From: Ferribacterium limneticum
GTDB taxonomy: Bacteria > Pseudomonadota > Gammaproteobacteria > Burkholderiales > Rhodocyclaceae
Length of the DNA: 64,000 bases
Reading direction: 5' to 3'
Assembly (NCBI RefSeq): GCF_020510565.1
Contig: NZ_CP075189.1
Span: 3,834,501 to 3,898,500 of the forward strand
The translations under genes and the position numbers were made by a program. This document shows positions 37,751 to 48,445 of this stretch, piece after piece. Below the pieces are notes generated by a model. It did not search any database. It saw only the letters and a program-made list of their open reading frames with translations, and was not told the origin of the DNA. Every line of letters begins with the position of its first letter. Within the stretch, counting starts at the first letter, position 1.

Positions 37751-38290
37751 TCAACGACCGGCTGGCTTGGCAGCATCAGCAGCCGCCCCGCGCGGACCGT
37801 CGCCACGACCGCGCGGACCGCGCTCGGTCGGCTTCGCTTCAGCCATTTGCTTGCGCTGCTCCGGCGTCAGCACCTCGAACACCTGACGATCCGCCTTGGC
37901 CCGCGCCAGCGTCATTTCCGACATCGCCTTGGCCGCCTCGTCAGCCAGCGCGCGCGCCTTGGCTTCGCTGTAATCCGCCGCCGAGGTCAGCGCCCGCAGA
38001 TCGCTCTCGGCCTTGCGCAGCGCCTTGGCCTTGTCGCGCATCACCGGCGCCTGCGCATGCATGATCTCGAAAACCTTGTCCTGCTGCGCCTCGGTCAAAT
38101 TCAAGCCGCGCAGATGCGGCGGCAGCATGTTGCCCCCCATCATGTGATGGCCCGGCCCGCCATGGGCTTCCATACTGCAGCCGGCATGACTGCCATGACC
38201 GCCAAAAGCCGCCGCGGAAAGCGGAATGGCCAAAGCCACGCTGGCGGCAATCAGGAAACGTTTGATATTGCTGTTCGGAGTAGTTTTCAT
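37751..38290 (-). CDS. Spy/CpxP-like periplasmic LTxxQ protein
   Basis: 179 residues with a signal peptide (IKRFLIAASVALAIPLSAAA), a His/Met/Gly-rich stretch (FGGHGSHAGCSMEAHGGPGH, HHMMGG) that could bind metal, and two LTxxQ motifs (LNLTEAQQDKVFEI, LTPEQRKQMAEA) typical of the Spy/CpxP family. The C-terminus is a low-complexity RGPRGRGDGPRG tail. Likely a periplasmic chaperone or stress protein; role inferred from family. No CpxR-like operator is obvious upstream. Confidence 0.85.
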   Translation of the reverse strand: MKTTPNSNIKRFLIAASVALAIPLSAAAFGGHGSHAGCSMEAHGGPGHHMMGGNMLPPHLRGLNLTEAQQDKVFEIMHAQAPVMRDKAKALRKAESDLRALTSAADYSEAKARALADEAAKAMSEMTLARAKADRQVFEVLTPEQRKQMAEAKPTERGPRGRGDGPRGAAADAAKPAGR

Positions 38291-38426
38291 CTCTTCGTCC
38301 TCTTGTTCAAATTAGCCGACCCAAGCGGGTCAAGCGACAGGACGAATACTCCCCCAAGGCCCTGTTAAGGTGGGTTACCGGGCTGTAAATGAAAGTAAAT
38401 GGCGTAACACAGGGCCGAACACAGCC

Positions 38427-40397
38427 TCAACCGACGAATTCTCGCAGTCCACAGCGCTGCAAATACTCGAAGGTTTTATCGTATAACGATGGCTGACGAG
38501 TGGAATCATTGACATTCCCTCGGGGGATGAAGATCGCCATACCTTGCCGCGCACGAGTTAGCAAAACCCGATAGGCATTCTTCAAATATATTTGTCGCTG
38601 ACTCGCATTCATGCGCTGCCAGCTGGTGCCGCGGAAACTGAAATGCTGCCACTCGCCGTCTCCGTGACGGAAATCACCATCCCAACAGATGACAGCCCAA
38701 TCCAGTTCAAGACCTTGTACATCAAATTCAGTAGCAACCTCTTCAAGGTAGAACGATGAACGAACATCGCTACGTTCGTTCAGAAACCACACTGGTGCGT
38801 CAATTTTTGCCTTGACCCAAACACTTTCCGGACGAAGCCGATATCCGCCCGAGGAAGCGAGCAAGCCATATCGCTCGCTACCTCTCGCCCGAAGGCGCAC
38901 CCAGTTGCGCGCGATTTCAAGGTCCCGGACCAGCACGACTGGATACTTTTCAGCTATTCCAGCAAATGCCATTCGGGCGAATTCTGGCTTATTTTCGACA
39001 ACGTGCCCAACGAAGTCAGACAGCGCTTCGGCGCGAAAGGAGCGTAACGAAACTGCCAGATGCAGCGCCTCATCCCTGACGACTCTCGACTCAACAAGAG
39101 CCTGCCTAGCTTCCTCTGCCCAAAGGTAATCCGCATCGTCGACGCGCGGTGACACATGTACCAGCCAATCGGGAAACTGTTCTTTCAGGACAATGAGCCA
39201 TTCGGTCAGCCCTGCTTCGCCGGTGTTTATTTCCTGCCCACCGCCGACTAGGCAGACAACGACGCACCAGTCTTCATGACGATCCATCACGCTGATCAGA
39301 AATGCCGGTTCAGACATATTGAATTCGAGCAAACCGCGCTTCTGCTGCATGAATTTGCTGGCCTGCTCAAGATTCCAGGCACGCTGAGCTTCATCAAAGA
39401 CCACTACGTGGTTAACCGGCGGCTTTATTGCGCTCAGTTCCGTATCCCGAAAATGATGAATATTTTGAACAAAGCTGGCTACCTTGCGGTGGGCATCTTT
39501 TTTTGAAATGCCATCCCGCACAGACTGATCGCGGGCAAGCGCCTCGCGCAAAACATCAACCAGCGGACCATTGCCCGATAAAAACACGGCATGCTCGTCC
39601 ACATGCACTTCGGCACGAGCTGTCGCAATATTCAGCCCGGCCAGCGTTTTACCGGCTCCTGGCACGCCAGTGACAAAACAGATCGCCTTCCTTCGATTCG
39701 CCTTGGCACCTTCAATAATTGCTTGGATACAGTCAGTGGTCTGAGCAAGATTCTGAGCCCCGGCATCCGAGCGCGAGATTTCCCGCACGTCGTGCTGACG
39801 GTACAGCGCCAAGGCCGCTTCGATGATGCTTGGCGTTGGTTGATAGCCCGAAGTAGCCCAGCCACGAGGATCTATCGGTTCCGCATCGCTTCGATCGAGC
39901 AGTACCTGATGGATAAGCGGCAAAAGGTTCACTGGCGCTACGCCGACGGGCTCGGCAACACTGTCTTCGGCCCATACAAGTTCGGGGAGCTCGGAGAACT
40001 GGGCGTTAGTACAAACCAAAACCGGCACGATAGGGAGTTCATGGCTCCCTGAATGGAAATTCTTCAGGTCCAGCGCATAGTCGTGGACTTGTTCGATACC
40101 TGAACGCTCGAAATGCTGGGCGCCAACCTTGAATTCGACAAGGAAAATTACGCCACTGATGACGAGCACAAGGTCGACACGCTTGCCCATTCGGGGGATC
40201 GAAAACTCGAAAAAGACCTGCCCCGACAAATTGCCAGGAAATATGCTTTTCAAGAAAACAATCTGCGCCGACCAGGCGTGTTTCTGTTGATGCTCAAGAC
40301 TGAAACCGTGGCGACGCGTCAGCGCACCAAGTATCTCGTCATTATTTGCAGCCAGAAACTCGGCAATGCTTGCATTAAAGTAGGCGGCGTTGATCAT
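38427..40397 (-). CDS. PD-(D/E)XK nuclease and DUF2075 helicase-like protein
   Basis: 656 residues from the ATG at 40397. The N-terminus has a nuclease-like core: D75 in GKRVDLVLV, E88 and K90 in VEFK, and QVHDY (103-107) resembling the RecB-family QxxxY. It is followed by a P-loop domain of the DUF2075 type: Walker A FVTGVPGAGKTLAG (~241), Walker B VVVFDEAQRAW, and C-terminal helicase features (SFRAEALSDF; NAYRVLLTRARQGM). It is solitary and unlinked to housekeeping genes. A sampled 60-nt stretch is 42% G+C against 68% in nearby thiC, suggesting acquisition. A defence or DNA-processing role is inferred. Confidence 0.82.
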   Translation of the reverse strand: MINAAYFNASIAEFLAANNDEILGALTRRHGFSLEHQQKHAWSAQIVFLKSIFPGNLSGQVFFEFSIPRMGKRVDLVLVISGVIFLVEFKVGAQHFERSGIEQVHDYALDLKNFHSGSHELPIVPVLVCTNAQFSELPELVWAEDSVAEPVGVAPVNLLPLIHQVLLDRSDAEPIDPRGWATSGYQPTPSIIEAALALYRQHDVREISRSDAGAQNLAQTTDCIQAIIEGAKANRRKAICFVTGVPGAGKTLAGLNIATARAEVHVDEHAVFLSGNGPLVDVLREALARDQSVRDGISKKDAHRKVASFVQNIHHFRDTELSAIKPPVNHVVVFDEAQRAWNLEQASKFMQQKRGLLEFNMSEPAFLISVMDRHEDWCVVVCLVGGGQEINTGEAGLTEWLIVLKEQFPDWLVHVSPRVDDADYLWAEEARQALVESRVVRDEALHLAVSLRSFRAEALSDFVGHVVENKPEFARMAFAGIAEKYPVVLVRDLEIARNWVRLRARGSERYGLLASSGGYRLRPESVWVKAKIDAPVWFLNERSDVRSSFYLEEVATEFDVQGLELDWAVICWDGDFRHGDGEWQHFSFRGTSWQRMNASQRQIYLKNAYRVLLTRARQGMAIFIPRGNVNDSTRQPSLYDKTFEYLQRCGLREFVG

Positions 40398-40432
40398 GCC
40401 TGGATCATACGGAATTCGCTGGGGCAATAAAG

Positions 40433-40461
40433 AAAAAGGCGACTAAGTCAGTCGCCTTTTT
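40433..40461 (-). terminator. Terminator of thiC
   Basis: Perfect 12-bp stem AAAAAGGCGACT / AGTCGCCTTTTT with a 5-nt loop. Runs of T follow on both strands, so it can stop transcription in either direction; it is 23 nt beyond the thiC stop and also marks the start side of the helicase gene. Confidence 0.9.
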
Positions 40462-40466
40462 GACTC

Positions 40467-42587
<2,121 letters not shown>

Positions 42588-42660
42588 TCAAGATTTCTCG
42601 AAACCAGCCGAAATATCATCGACAAGCGCCAGAATGCAAAGAGAAAACAAGGGAACCAAG

Positions 42661-44148
42661 ATGCGCCTACTGATGATCGCCAGCCTGCTGGTCGCCCTGC
42701 CTTTCGGTGCCGCAGCCGCGCCCGCCTGGCAAACCATTTCGGCCGAACCGGGCAAACGTATTGAACTCAACCGCACGAGTCTGAAACGTGACGGCAATAT
42801 CGTTGAGGCGCAGGGTCGGGTCGTGCTCGAAAAGGAACTGGTGGACGGCCGCTCCGGCGCGCCTTACCGCGTGATCGAGGCATTCACCCGCTACGACTGT
42901 TCGACGCGCAGCGCCAACACGATCAAACGCGTTTTCAAGAAAAATGAGAACGACGTTGTCCGCGAAGAGGAGATCAAGGGCGCCGACCTGCCGGTGCGCA
43001 CCGGCACGCTGGACGACAAGGTGCTGCGTGAAGTCTGTCGCCCACCCAAGGAGGGCGCCGCCGAGATTGCCCAGAAAGCCAACGAGGCAGCCGGCCAGCT
43101 GAAAGCCGCCAACGAGGCGATGCTCAAGAAGGAAATGGCCAAGGCCGAAAAACCCGATGCCGTGAAAGCCAGCGACGCTGCCCATGGCGCGGCACCGCTG
43201 AAAGAAAGCGCGATTCCGTCGATCCGGCCGAATCTCAAGGCGGCCATGGAAGGCGCCAAGGAAAGTGCCAAGGAAGCGGCACCTCCCGCACCGCCGCCAC
43301 CGGCACCCACGCCGGCGCCGGCCAAGGTGGCTGCACCGAAGGCGGCGACCGTCGTCGTTCACACCAGTCAGGCGCCAGCACCAAAACCGAAAAAAGCGCC
43401 CAAGCCCCAGAGCACCCACTCCGAAGGCTACATGCTGGAACTGGCCCACAGCGAGCCGGCGGTGCAACATGCGCACATCCACTGGGATTACGAAGGCGCC
43501 GGCGGCCCGGAAAACTGGTCGAAACTCGACCAGAACAACAAGGTGTGCGCCATTGGCCAGCGGCAGTCGCCGATCGACATCAAGGATGGCATCAAGGTCG
43601 ATCTGGAGCCGATCAAGTTCAATTACCAGCCCTCGACCTTCCGCATCATCGACAACGGCCACACGGTTCAGGTCGAAATCGGCGAGAGCTCGATTTCGCT
43701 GACCGGCAAGACCTACGAACTGGTCCAGTTCCATTTCCATCGTCCGTCGGAAGAAAAGGTCAATGGCCAGCGCTTCGACATGGTCGCCCACCTCGTGCAC
43801 AAGGCCGACGATGGCCAGCTCGCCGTTGTCGCCGTGTTGCTCGAACGCGGCACGGAGAACGCCTTCATCCAGACCCTGTGGAACAACATGCCGCTGGAAA
43901 AGAACCTGCCGGTAGCACCGCCAACCACCACGATCGACCTCAATACCCTGCTGCCGACCGCCCGCAACTATTACACCTACATGGGCTCGCTGACCACGCC
44001 GCCTTGCTCCGAAGGCGTGCTGTGGCTGGTCATGAAGCAGCCGGTGCAGGTTTCGCCGGATCAGATCAACATTTTCAGCCGGCTCTACAAGAACAACGCC
44101 CGGCCCATCCAGCCCTCGGGCGGCCGCCTGATCAAGGAAGGCCGTTGA
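42661..44148 (+). CDS. Alpha-carbonic anhydrase with a long N-terminal extension
   Basis: 495 residues from the ATG at 42661 (AGGGA upstream). Signal peptide (MRLLMIASLLVALPFGAAAA), then a ~90-residue domain resembling surface-adhesin protein E (WQTISAEPGKRIELNRTSLK; VIEAFTRYDCSTRS), a ~100-residue Ala/Lys and Pro-rich linker, and an alpha-carbonic anhydrase. Zinc ligands H358, H360 (QFHFHRP) and H377 (MVAHLVH) are present, as is TTPPCSEGV. The usual Glu before the third His (human Glu117) appears to be Val. It probably interconverts CO2 and bicarbonate in the periplasm. The domain combination is unusual. Confidence 0.88.
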   Translation: MRLLMIASLLVALPFGAAAAPAWQTISAEPGKRIELNRTSLKRDGNIVEAQGRVVLEKELVDGRSGAPYRVIEAFTRYDCSTRSANTIKRVFKKNENDVVREEEIKGADLPVRTGTLDDKVLREVCRPPKEGAAEIAQKANEAAGQLKAANEAMLKKEMAKAEKPDAVKASDAAHGAAPLKESAIPSIRPNLKAAMEGAKESAKEAAPPAPPPPAPTPAPAKVAAPKAATVVVHTSQAPAPKPKKAPKPQSTHSEGYMLELAHSEPAVQHAHIHWDYEGAGGPENWSKLDQNNKVCAIGQRQSPIDIKDGIKVDLEPIKFNYQPSTFRIIDNGHTVQVEIGESSISLTGKTYELVQFHFHRPSEEKVNGQRFDMVAHLVHKADDGQLAVVAVLLERGTENAFIQTLWNNMPLEKNLPVAPPTTTIDLNTLLPTARNYYTYMGSLTTPPCSEGVLWLVMKQPVQVSPDQINIFSRLYKNNARPIQPSGGRLIKEGR

Positions 44149-44164
44149 CCGGAAAGTAGCCGCG

Positions 44165-44202
44165 ATGGTAACTTAATGACCAACGAGTCATTAAGTTACC
44201 AT
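44165..44202. promoter_or_regulatory. Perfect palindromic operator overlapping the tetR start
   Basis: ATGGTAACTTAATGAC (44165-44180), 6-nt spacer CAACGA, and its exact complement (44187-44202). The right arm includes the first bases of the tetR start codon. A 16-bp perfect dyad at this location is a strong candidate autoregulatory operator for the TetR-family protein. Promoter elements are not clear by eye. Confidence 0.8.
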
Positions 44203-44845
44203 GTCTGCCATCCCCATCCCCCGCAAGCGACGCAAGGAAGCCCGCCCCTCCGAACTTCTCGAAGCGGCGCTGCATCTGTTCGTCGACAAAGGTTTCGCCG
44301 CCACCCGTCTGGAAGATGTCGCGGCGCGCGCCGGCGTGTCGAAAGGGACGCTGTATCTCTATTACGAGAACAAGGATGCGCTGTTCAAGGCCGTGGTTCA
44401 GGAAGGGATCATCCCGGTCATCGCCGAAAACGAGGCGATTGCGGCCAAACATAGCGGCTGCAGCTTCGAGCTGCTCGAACTCCTGCTCCAGAATTGGTGG
44501 ACAAAAATTGGCCAGACCGCATTTGCCGGCATCCCGAAGCTAATAGTGTCCGAGGCGCGAAACTTCCCCGAACTGGCCAGCTACTATTACGAGAACGTCA
44601 TCAGTCGCGGCCGGGCACTGGTAGCCAGCGCCCTGCGCCGTGGCATGGACAGTGGCGAATTCCGCAGCATGGACGTCGAAACAACCGTCGACGTGGTCAT
44701 CGCCCCCATTCTGATGCTGCTCATCTGGCGCTATTCAATGAGCTGCTGCCAAAGCGCCGAGAGCGATCCGCAGACCTATTTGCGCATACATATGGACCTG
44801 CTGCGCCAGGGTTTGCGCAAGCCGGAAAAAGAGAGTCGGGTATAA
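44201..44845 (+). CDS. TetR-family transcriptional regulator
   Basis: 214 residues. N-terminal DNA-binding domain with the helix-turn-helix LEDVAARAGVSKGTLYLYYE and FVDKGFAATR upstream of it; the C-terminal ligand domain (WWTKIGQTAFAGIPKLIVSE) is of the AcrR/TetR type. Its start codon lies within a perfect palindrome, implying self-repression. It is followed by a pcm-like gene, a rhodanese and tolC, so it may control an efflux-related set through TolC. Confidence 0.9.
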   Translation: MSAIPIPRKRRKEARPSELLEAALHLFVDKGFAATRLEDVAARAGVSKGTLYLYYENKDALFKAVVQEGIIPVIAENEAIAAKHSGCSFELLELLLQNWWTKIGQTAFAGIPKLIVSEARNFPELASYYYENVISRGRALVASALRRGMDSGEFRSMDVETTVDVVIAPILMLLIWRYSMSCCQSAESDPQTYLRIHMDLLRQGLRKPEKESRV

Positions 44846-44886
44846 TTTTGATTTGTCGGAATCAATATATTAGCTCGTGCTAATAT
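44841..44886 (+). promoter_or_regulatory. Possible promoter and dyad upstream of pcm-like gene
   Basis: TATAAT at 44841-44846 (at the end of the tetR gene) is a good -10 match but no -35 at the proper spacing was found. ATATTAGC and GCTAATAT (44867-44874 and 44879-44886) form a perfect 8-bp dyad around TCGT, a possible operator. It differs in sequence from the tetR palindrome. Confidence 0.35.
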
Positions 44887-44907
44887 TCAGTCTGCGGAGA
44901 CCCACCA

Positions 44908-45561
44908 ATGAACATCGAGCAAGCACGCTTCAACATGATCGAACAGCAGATCCGTCCCTGGGATGTTCTGGATCCGCAGGTTCTCGACCTCCTTTTCGTC
45001 GTCAAGCGCGAGGATTTTGCTCCTCCGGCCTATCGCAACCTGGCTTTTGCCGACATGGAAATCCCGCTCGGCAACGGCCAGATGATGCTGGCGCCGAAAA
45101 TTGAAGCCAAGATGTTGCAGGAACTGGGCCTCAAGAAGACCGACAAGGTTCTTGAAATCGGCACCGGCAGCGGCTACATGGCCGCCCTGCTGGCCGCCCG
45201 CGCCGAGCACGTGGTCACCGTCGAATGCCGCCCGGCGCTGGTCGATATCGCCAAACAGAATCTTGAGCGTGCCGGTGTCACCAATGTCACCGTCGAACTC
45301 GGTGACGGCGCCAATGGCTGGTCCCAGCGCGGCCCCTACGACGCCATCGTCGTTTCTGGCGCCCTGCCCGCCGTTCCCGCTGCCCTGCTCAAGCAACTGC
45401 GCGTCGGTGGCCGTCTGGCTGTCGTCGTCGGCGAAGCCCCGGTCATGGAAGCCCAGTTGATCACCTGCACGGCCGACGGCATCTACAACACGGTCAACCT
45501 GTTCGAGACGGTCATTCCGGCACTCGACGGCGTCACCGCCAAGGATAGTTTCTCGTTCTGA
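44908..45561 (+). CDS. Protein-L-isoaspartate O-methyltransferase family protein
   Basis: 217 residues. SAM-binding motif KVLEIGTGSGYMAALLA and IPLGNGQMMLAP match the PCMT family, which repairs isoaspartyl residues, although the N-terminus (NMIEQQIRPWDVLDPQVLDL) is the variant seen in proteobacterial genes next to tolC. It may be a methyltransferase with another substrate. It is followed directly by the rhodanese gene (TGATG overlap). Confidence 0.85.
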   Translation: MNIEQARFNMIEQQIRPWDVLDPQVLDLLFVVKREDFAPPAYRNLAFADMEIPLGNGQMMLAPKIEAKMLQELGLKKTDKVLEIGTGSGYMAALLAARAEHVVTVECRPALVDIAKQNLERAGVTNVTVELGDGANGWSQRGPYDAIVVSGALPAVPAALLKQLRVGGRLAVVVGEAPVMEAQLITCTADGIYNTVNLFETVIPALDGVTAKDSFSF

Positions 45562-45884
45562 TGCAACAGGTTCGCGCCCAACAACTTGCCGAATGGCTGG
45601 CCGACGATAGCCGGCCCAGCCCGGTTCTGCTCGACGTGCGCGAACCTTGGGAAATCGAGCTCTGCCAACTGGCCGGATCGCAGAATATCCCCATGCATCT
45701 GATCCCCATGCGATGCGCCGAAATCGAACCCGGGCAGGACATCGTCGTTATCTGTCATCACGGTGGCCGCAGCATGCAGGTCGCCATGTTTCTCGAGCGC
45801 CAAGGTTACGGCGCCGTCTATAACCTGATGGGTGGCGTCGAGGCATGGGCCGGCGAAGTCGATTCCAGTATGCGTCGTTATTGA
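45561..45884 (+). CDS. Single-domain rhodanese
   Basis: 107 residues, no signal peptide. Active-site Cys65 in VVICHHGGRSMQVA, preceded by LLDVREPWEIELCQLAGSQN. It should transfer sulfane sulfur or bind a related thiol; substrate unknown. The ATG overlaps the stop of the preceding gene and it precedes tolC by 7 nt, an arrangement common in betaproteobacteria. Confidence 0.9.
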   Translation: MQQVRAQQLAEWLADDSRPSPVLLDVREPWEIELCQLAGSQNIPMHLIPMRCAEIEPGQDIVVICHHGGRSMQVAMFLERQGYGAVYNLMGGVEAWAGEVDSSMRRY

Positions 45885-45891
45885 GGTTGGC

Positions 45892-47220
45892 ATGAAAAAA
45901 CTCGCCTGGCTGCTCGTTTCTCAGTTGCTCGCTTCCCCGCTGTTTGCTGCTGACCTCATGCAGGTCTATCGCGATGCGCAGGACAATGACCCGACTTTTG
46001 CCGCGGCTCGGGCAACACTCGATGCCGGTCGGGAAAAAGCACCGCAGGGCCTGGCCGGGCTGCTGCCCAGCCTGACGCTGTCGGGCAATACAGTGTGGAA
46101 CAAGAACGAGATTTCGACCCACAACGGCCCGACGCTGTCGAAGCCGCAATACAATTCCAATGGCTACCAGCTGACCCTGTCGCAGCCCCTGTTCCGCTGG
46201 CAGAACTGGGTGTCGTACGACCAGTCCAAACTGCAGGTGGCGCAGGCCGAAGCCAATTTCGTTCAGGCCCGGCAGGATCTGATCCTGCGCGTCGCGCAAG
46301 CCTATTTCGATGCGATCTACGCCGTCGAAAACCTCAAGGCCGTGCGCGCCAACAAGACGGCCATCGCCCAGCAACTGGAATCAGCCAAGAAAAACTTCGA
46401 AGTCGGCACCGCAACCATCACCGACTCGCATGAAGCACAGGCCCGCTACGATCTGGCTTCGGCTCAGGAGATCGCCGCTGAAAGCGACTTCGAGGTCAAG
46501 CTACATGCCTTGCAGGCGATTATCGGCAAGACGCCGGGCAATCTCGCAACAACACGCAAGGATGCCGAACTGACCATGCCGCAGCCCAGCGACATGAGCC
46601 AGTGGGTCGCTGCCGCCGAGAAGGACAGCATTCCCGTGCAGGTCCAGCAGGCCGCTGCCGACATTGCGGCGCGCGAGGTGGACAAGCAGCGCGCCGGCCA
46701 CTATCCGACGCTCGATCTGGTGGCAAATCAGGGTCATTCGAAGTCGTTTCTCCAGAACTACGGTGGAGCCTACGATACCGATTATCAGAATATCGGCATC
46801 CAGCTCAACATTCCGCTGTTCCAAGGTGGCCTGACCATTTCGCGCCAGCGCGAGGCAGCGGCCAACCGCTCTGCGGCACAATCCGGCCTCGATGCCGCCC
46901 GCCGTGGCGCCGCACTGTCGGCCCGCCAGTATTATCTCGGCGTGACCAATGGGCTGGCCCAGGTCAAGGCGCTCAAGGCAGCGCTAGTCTCTTCGCAGTC
47001 GGCCCTCGAATCGAACAAACTCGGTTATGAAGTCGGCGTGCGCATCAATATCGACGTGCTGAATGCCGAAAATCAGGTTTACGTGACCCGCCGCGATCTG
47101 GCGAGGGCAACGCTCGACACGCTGCTGTCGCAACTGCGTTTGAAGGCGGCAACCGGTTCGCTGGGCGAGGACGACGTCGCCCAGATCAACGCGCTGCTGG
47201 ATCCGTCCAGCGCGCTATAA
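45892..47220 (+). CDS. tolC: TolC-family outer membrane efflux protein
   Basis: 442 residues from the ATG at 45892, with a signal peptide (KKLAWLLVSQLLASPLFAAD). The two structural repeats are evident: YRDAQDNDPTFAAARATLDA and, near the middle, a second copy region (QQAAADIAAREVDKQRAGHY; SKSFLQNYGGAYDTDYQNIG), with long Ala/Gln-rich helices between them. It provides the outer-membrane exit duct for type I secretion and RND pumps; no inner-membrane pump is adjacent. Its 3' end overlaps waaA by 35 nt on the opposite strand. Confidence 0.93.
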   Translation: MKKLAWLLVSQLLASPLFAADLMQVYRDAQDNDPTFAAARATLDAGREKAPQGLAGLLPSLTLSGNTVWNKNEISTHNGPTLSKPQYNSNGYQLTLSQPLFRWQNWVSYDQSKLQVAQAEANFVQARQDLILRVAQAYFDAIYAVENLKAVRANKTAIAQQLESAKKNFEVGTATITDSHEAQARYDLASAQEIAAESDFEVKLHALQAIIGKTPGNLATTRKDAELTMPQPSDMSQWVAAAEKDSIPVQVQQAAADIAAREVDKQRAGHYPTLDLVANQGHSKSFLQNYGGAYDTDYQNIGIQLNIPLFQGGLTISRQREAAANRSAAQSGLDAARRGAALSARQYYLGVTNGLAQVKALKAALVSSQSALESNKLGYEVGVRINIDVLNAENQVYVTRRDLARATLDTLLSQLRLKAATGSLGEDDVAQINALLDPSSAL

Positions 47221-48445
47221 GCGCCAGCATCCGCCCAGCCGCGCCCTGATGGGCGCGGGCGAACAATCCCGCCGCTGTGCGCATTTCGGCCAATTTCATT
47301 TTTTGGCCAAATATCCGGTTGACCGTGGCAGCGAGCATTTCCGGGTCGTCGACGCGCAATGCGGCGCCGGCCGCAATCGCATCCTCGGTCGCCTGCTTGA
47401 AATTGAAGGTATGCGGGCCGACAACGACAGGACAGTCACAAGCCGCCGCCTCAATGAGGTTCTGCCCGCCGAGCGGCAGCAAACTGCCACCAATGAAGGC
47501 CAGATCGGCCAACGCGAAATAGGCCGCCATCTCGCCCATGCTGTCGCCGAGCCAGACCTGTGTGTCGGCCGCCGGCAAACTTTGGCTGCGCCTGACAGAA
47601 CGTAAACCTTGCTGCTCCAGCAAGCCAGCCACTTCGTCGAAGCGCTGAGGATGACGGGGCACGAGCACGAGCAAGGCATCGGGAACGGCCATCCGGCGCC
47701 ACGCCTCGAGCACTAGCGGCTCCTCGCCTTCGCGCGTGCTGGCCGCCAGCCAGACCGGTCGCTGGCCGATCGCCGCCCGCCATTCGTGGCCGAGAGCGAG
47801 TTTGTCGGCTGGTGGGGTGACATCGAATTTCAGGTTGCCGCAAACCTCGACGGCGGTGGCGCCCAATTCGGCGATCCGTTCGGCATCGCCTGCCGTTTGC
47901 GCGGCGACACCGGTCAGCGCCGAAAAAGCCGGTCCGGCCAGTGCCGAAAATCGCTCGTAGCCGCGGGCCGAGCGCGCGGAAAGCCGGGCGTTGGCGAGAA
48001 AAATCGGGACTTTGCGACGTTTCCCGGCAGCCAGCAGATTAGGCCAGATTTCCGTTTCCATGAGCACGCCGAAAGCCGGGGAAAAATGGCGGAAGAAACG
48101 GTCGACCGCACCCGGGTAGTCGTAGGGCAGATAGGCCTGAATGACCTTGTCGCCGTAGACCTGCTGCCCGGCGTCGCGGCCGGTCGGCGTCATCCCGGTG
48201 AGCAGGATGCGATGTTCCGGCCAGCGCGCCTGCAAGCCTTCGATCAGCGGCTGGGCAGCGCGGGTTTCGCCGACAGAGACGGCGTGCACCCAGATTAGTT
48301 TTTTCGGCACCGGTTGGCGATAGAAACCGTAGCGCTCGCCAAGATGCTGGAGATATTCCGCCTGTTTGCGGCTGCGCCAGAGCAGGCGCAACCAGATCAG
48401 CGGCGTGATCAGGTAAAGCAGCAGCGAATAGAAAAACCGCGCCAT
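47186..48445 (-). CDS. waaA: 3-deoxy-D-manno-octulosonic acid (Kdo) transferase
   Basis: 419 residues from the ATG at 48445 (MARFFYSLLLYLITPLIWLR), with an N-terminal membrane anchor. Adds Kdo to lipid A. Signatures: IWVHAVSVGETRAAQPLIE, LMETEIWPNLLAA, and the C-terminal GGSLLPLGGQNLIEAAACDC. The stretch AATVNRIFGQKMKLAE near the end is encoded by a dispersed repeat with its tail. It shares TGATG with the waaC stop and its own 3' end overlaps tolC by 35 nt. Confidence 0.94.
   Translation of the reverse strand: MARFFYSLLLYLITPLIWLRLLWRSRKQAEYLQHLGERYGFYRQPVPKKLIWVHAVSVGETRAAQPLIEGLQARWPEHRILLTGMTPTGRDAGQQVYGDKVIQAYLPYDYPGAVDRFFRHFSPAFGVLMETEIWPNLLAAGKRRKVPIFLANARLSARSARGYERFSALAGPAFSALTGVAAQTAGDAERIAELGATAVEVCGNLKFDVTPPADKLALGHEWRAAIGQRPVWLAASTREGEEPLVLEAWRRMAVPDALLVLVPRHPQRFDEVAGLLEQQGLRSVRRSQSLPAADTQVWLGDSMGEMAAYFALADLAFIGGSLLPLGGQNLIEAAACDCPVVVGPHTFNFKQATEDAIAAGAALRVDDPEMLAATVNRIFGQKMKLAEMRTAAGLFARAHQGAAGRMLALIARWTDPAAR
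47299..47331 (-). repeat. Dispersed ACGGTCAACCGG element inside waaA
   Basis: Exact core at 47315-47326 with a complete tail GGCCAAAAAATGAAATTGG on the minus strand; in frame it encodes ATVNRIFGQKMKLA. This is the most complete coding-region copy. Confidence 0.8.

Noticed and set aside
44139..44158. CCGTTGACCGGAAAG near the end of the carbonic anhydrase gene
   Set aside because: Half of the motif matches but the core order differs (TTGACCGG rather than GGTTGACC), so I did not count it as a copy.
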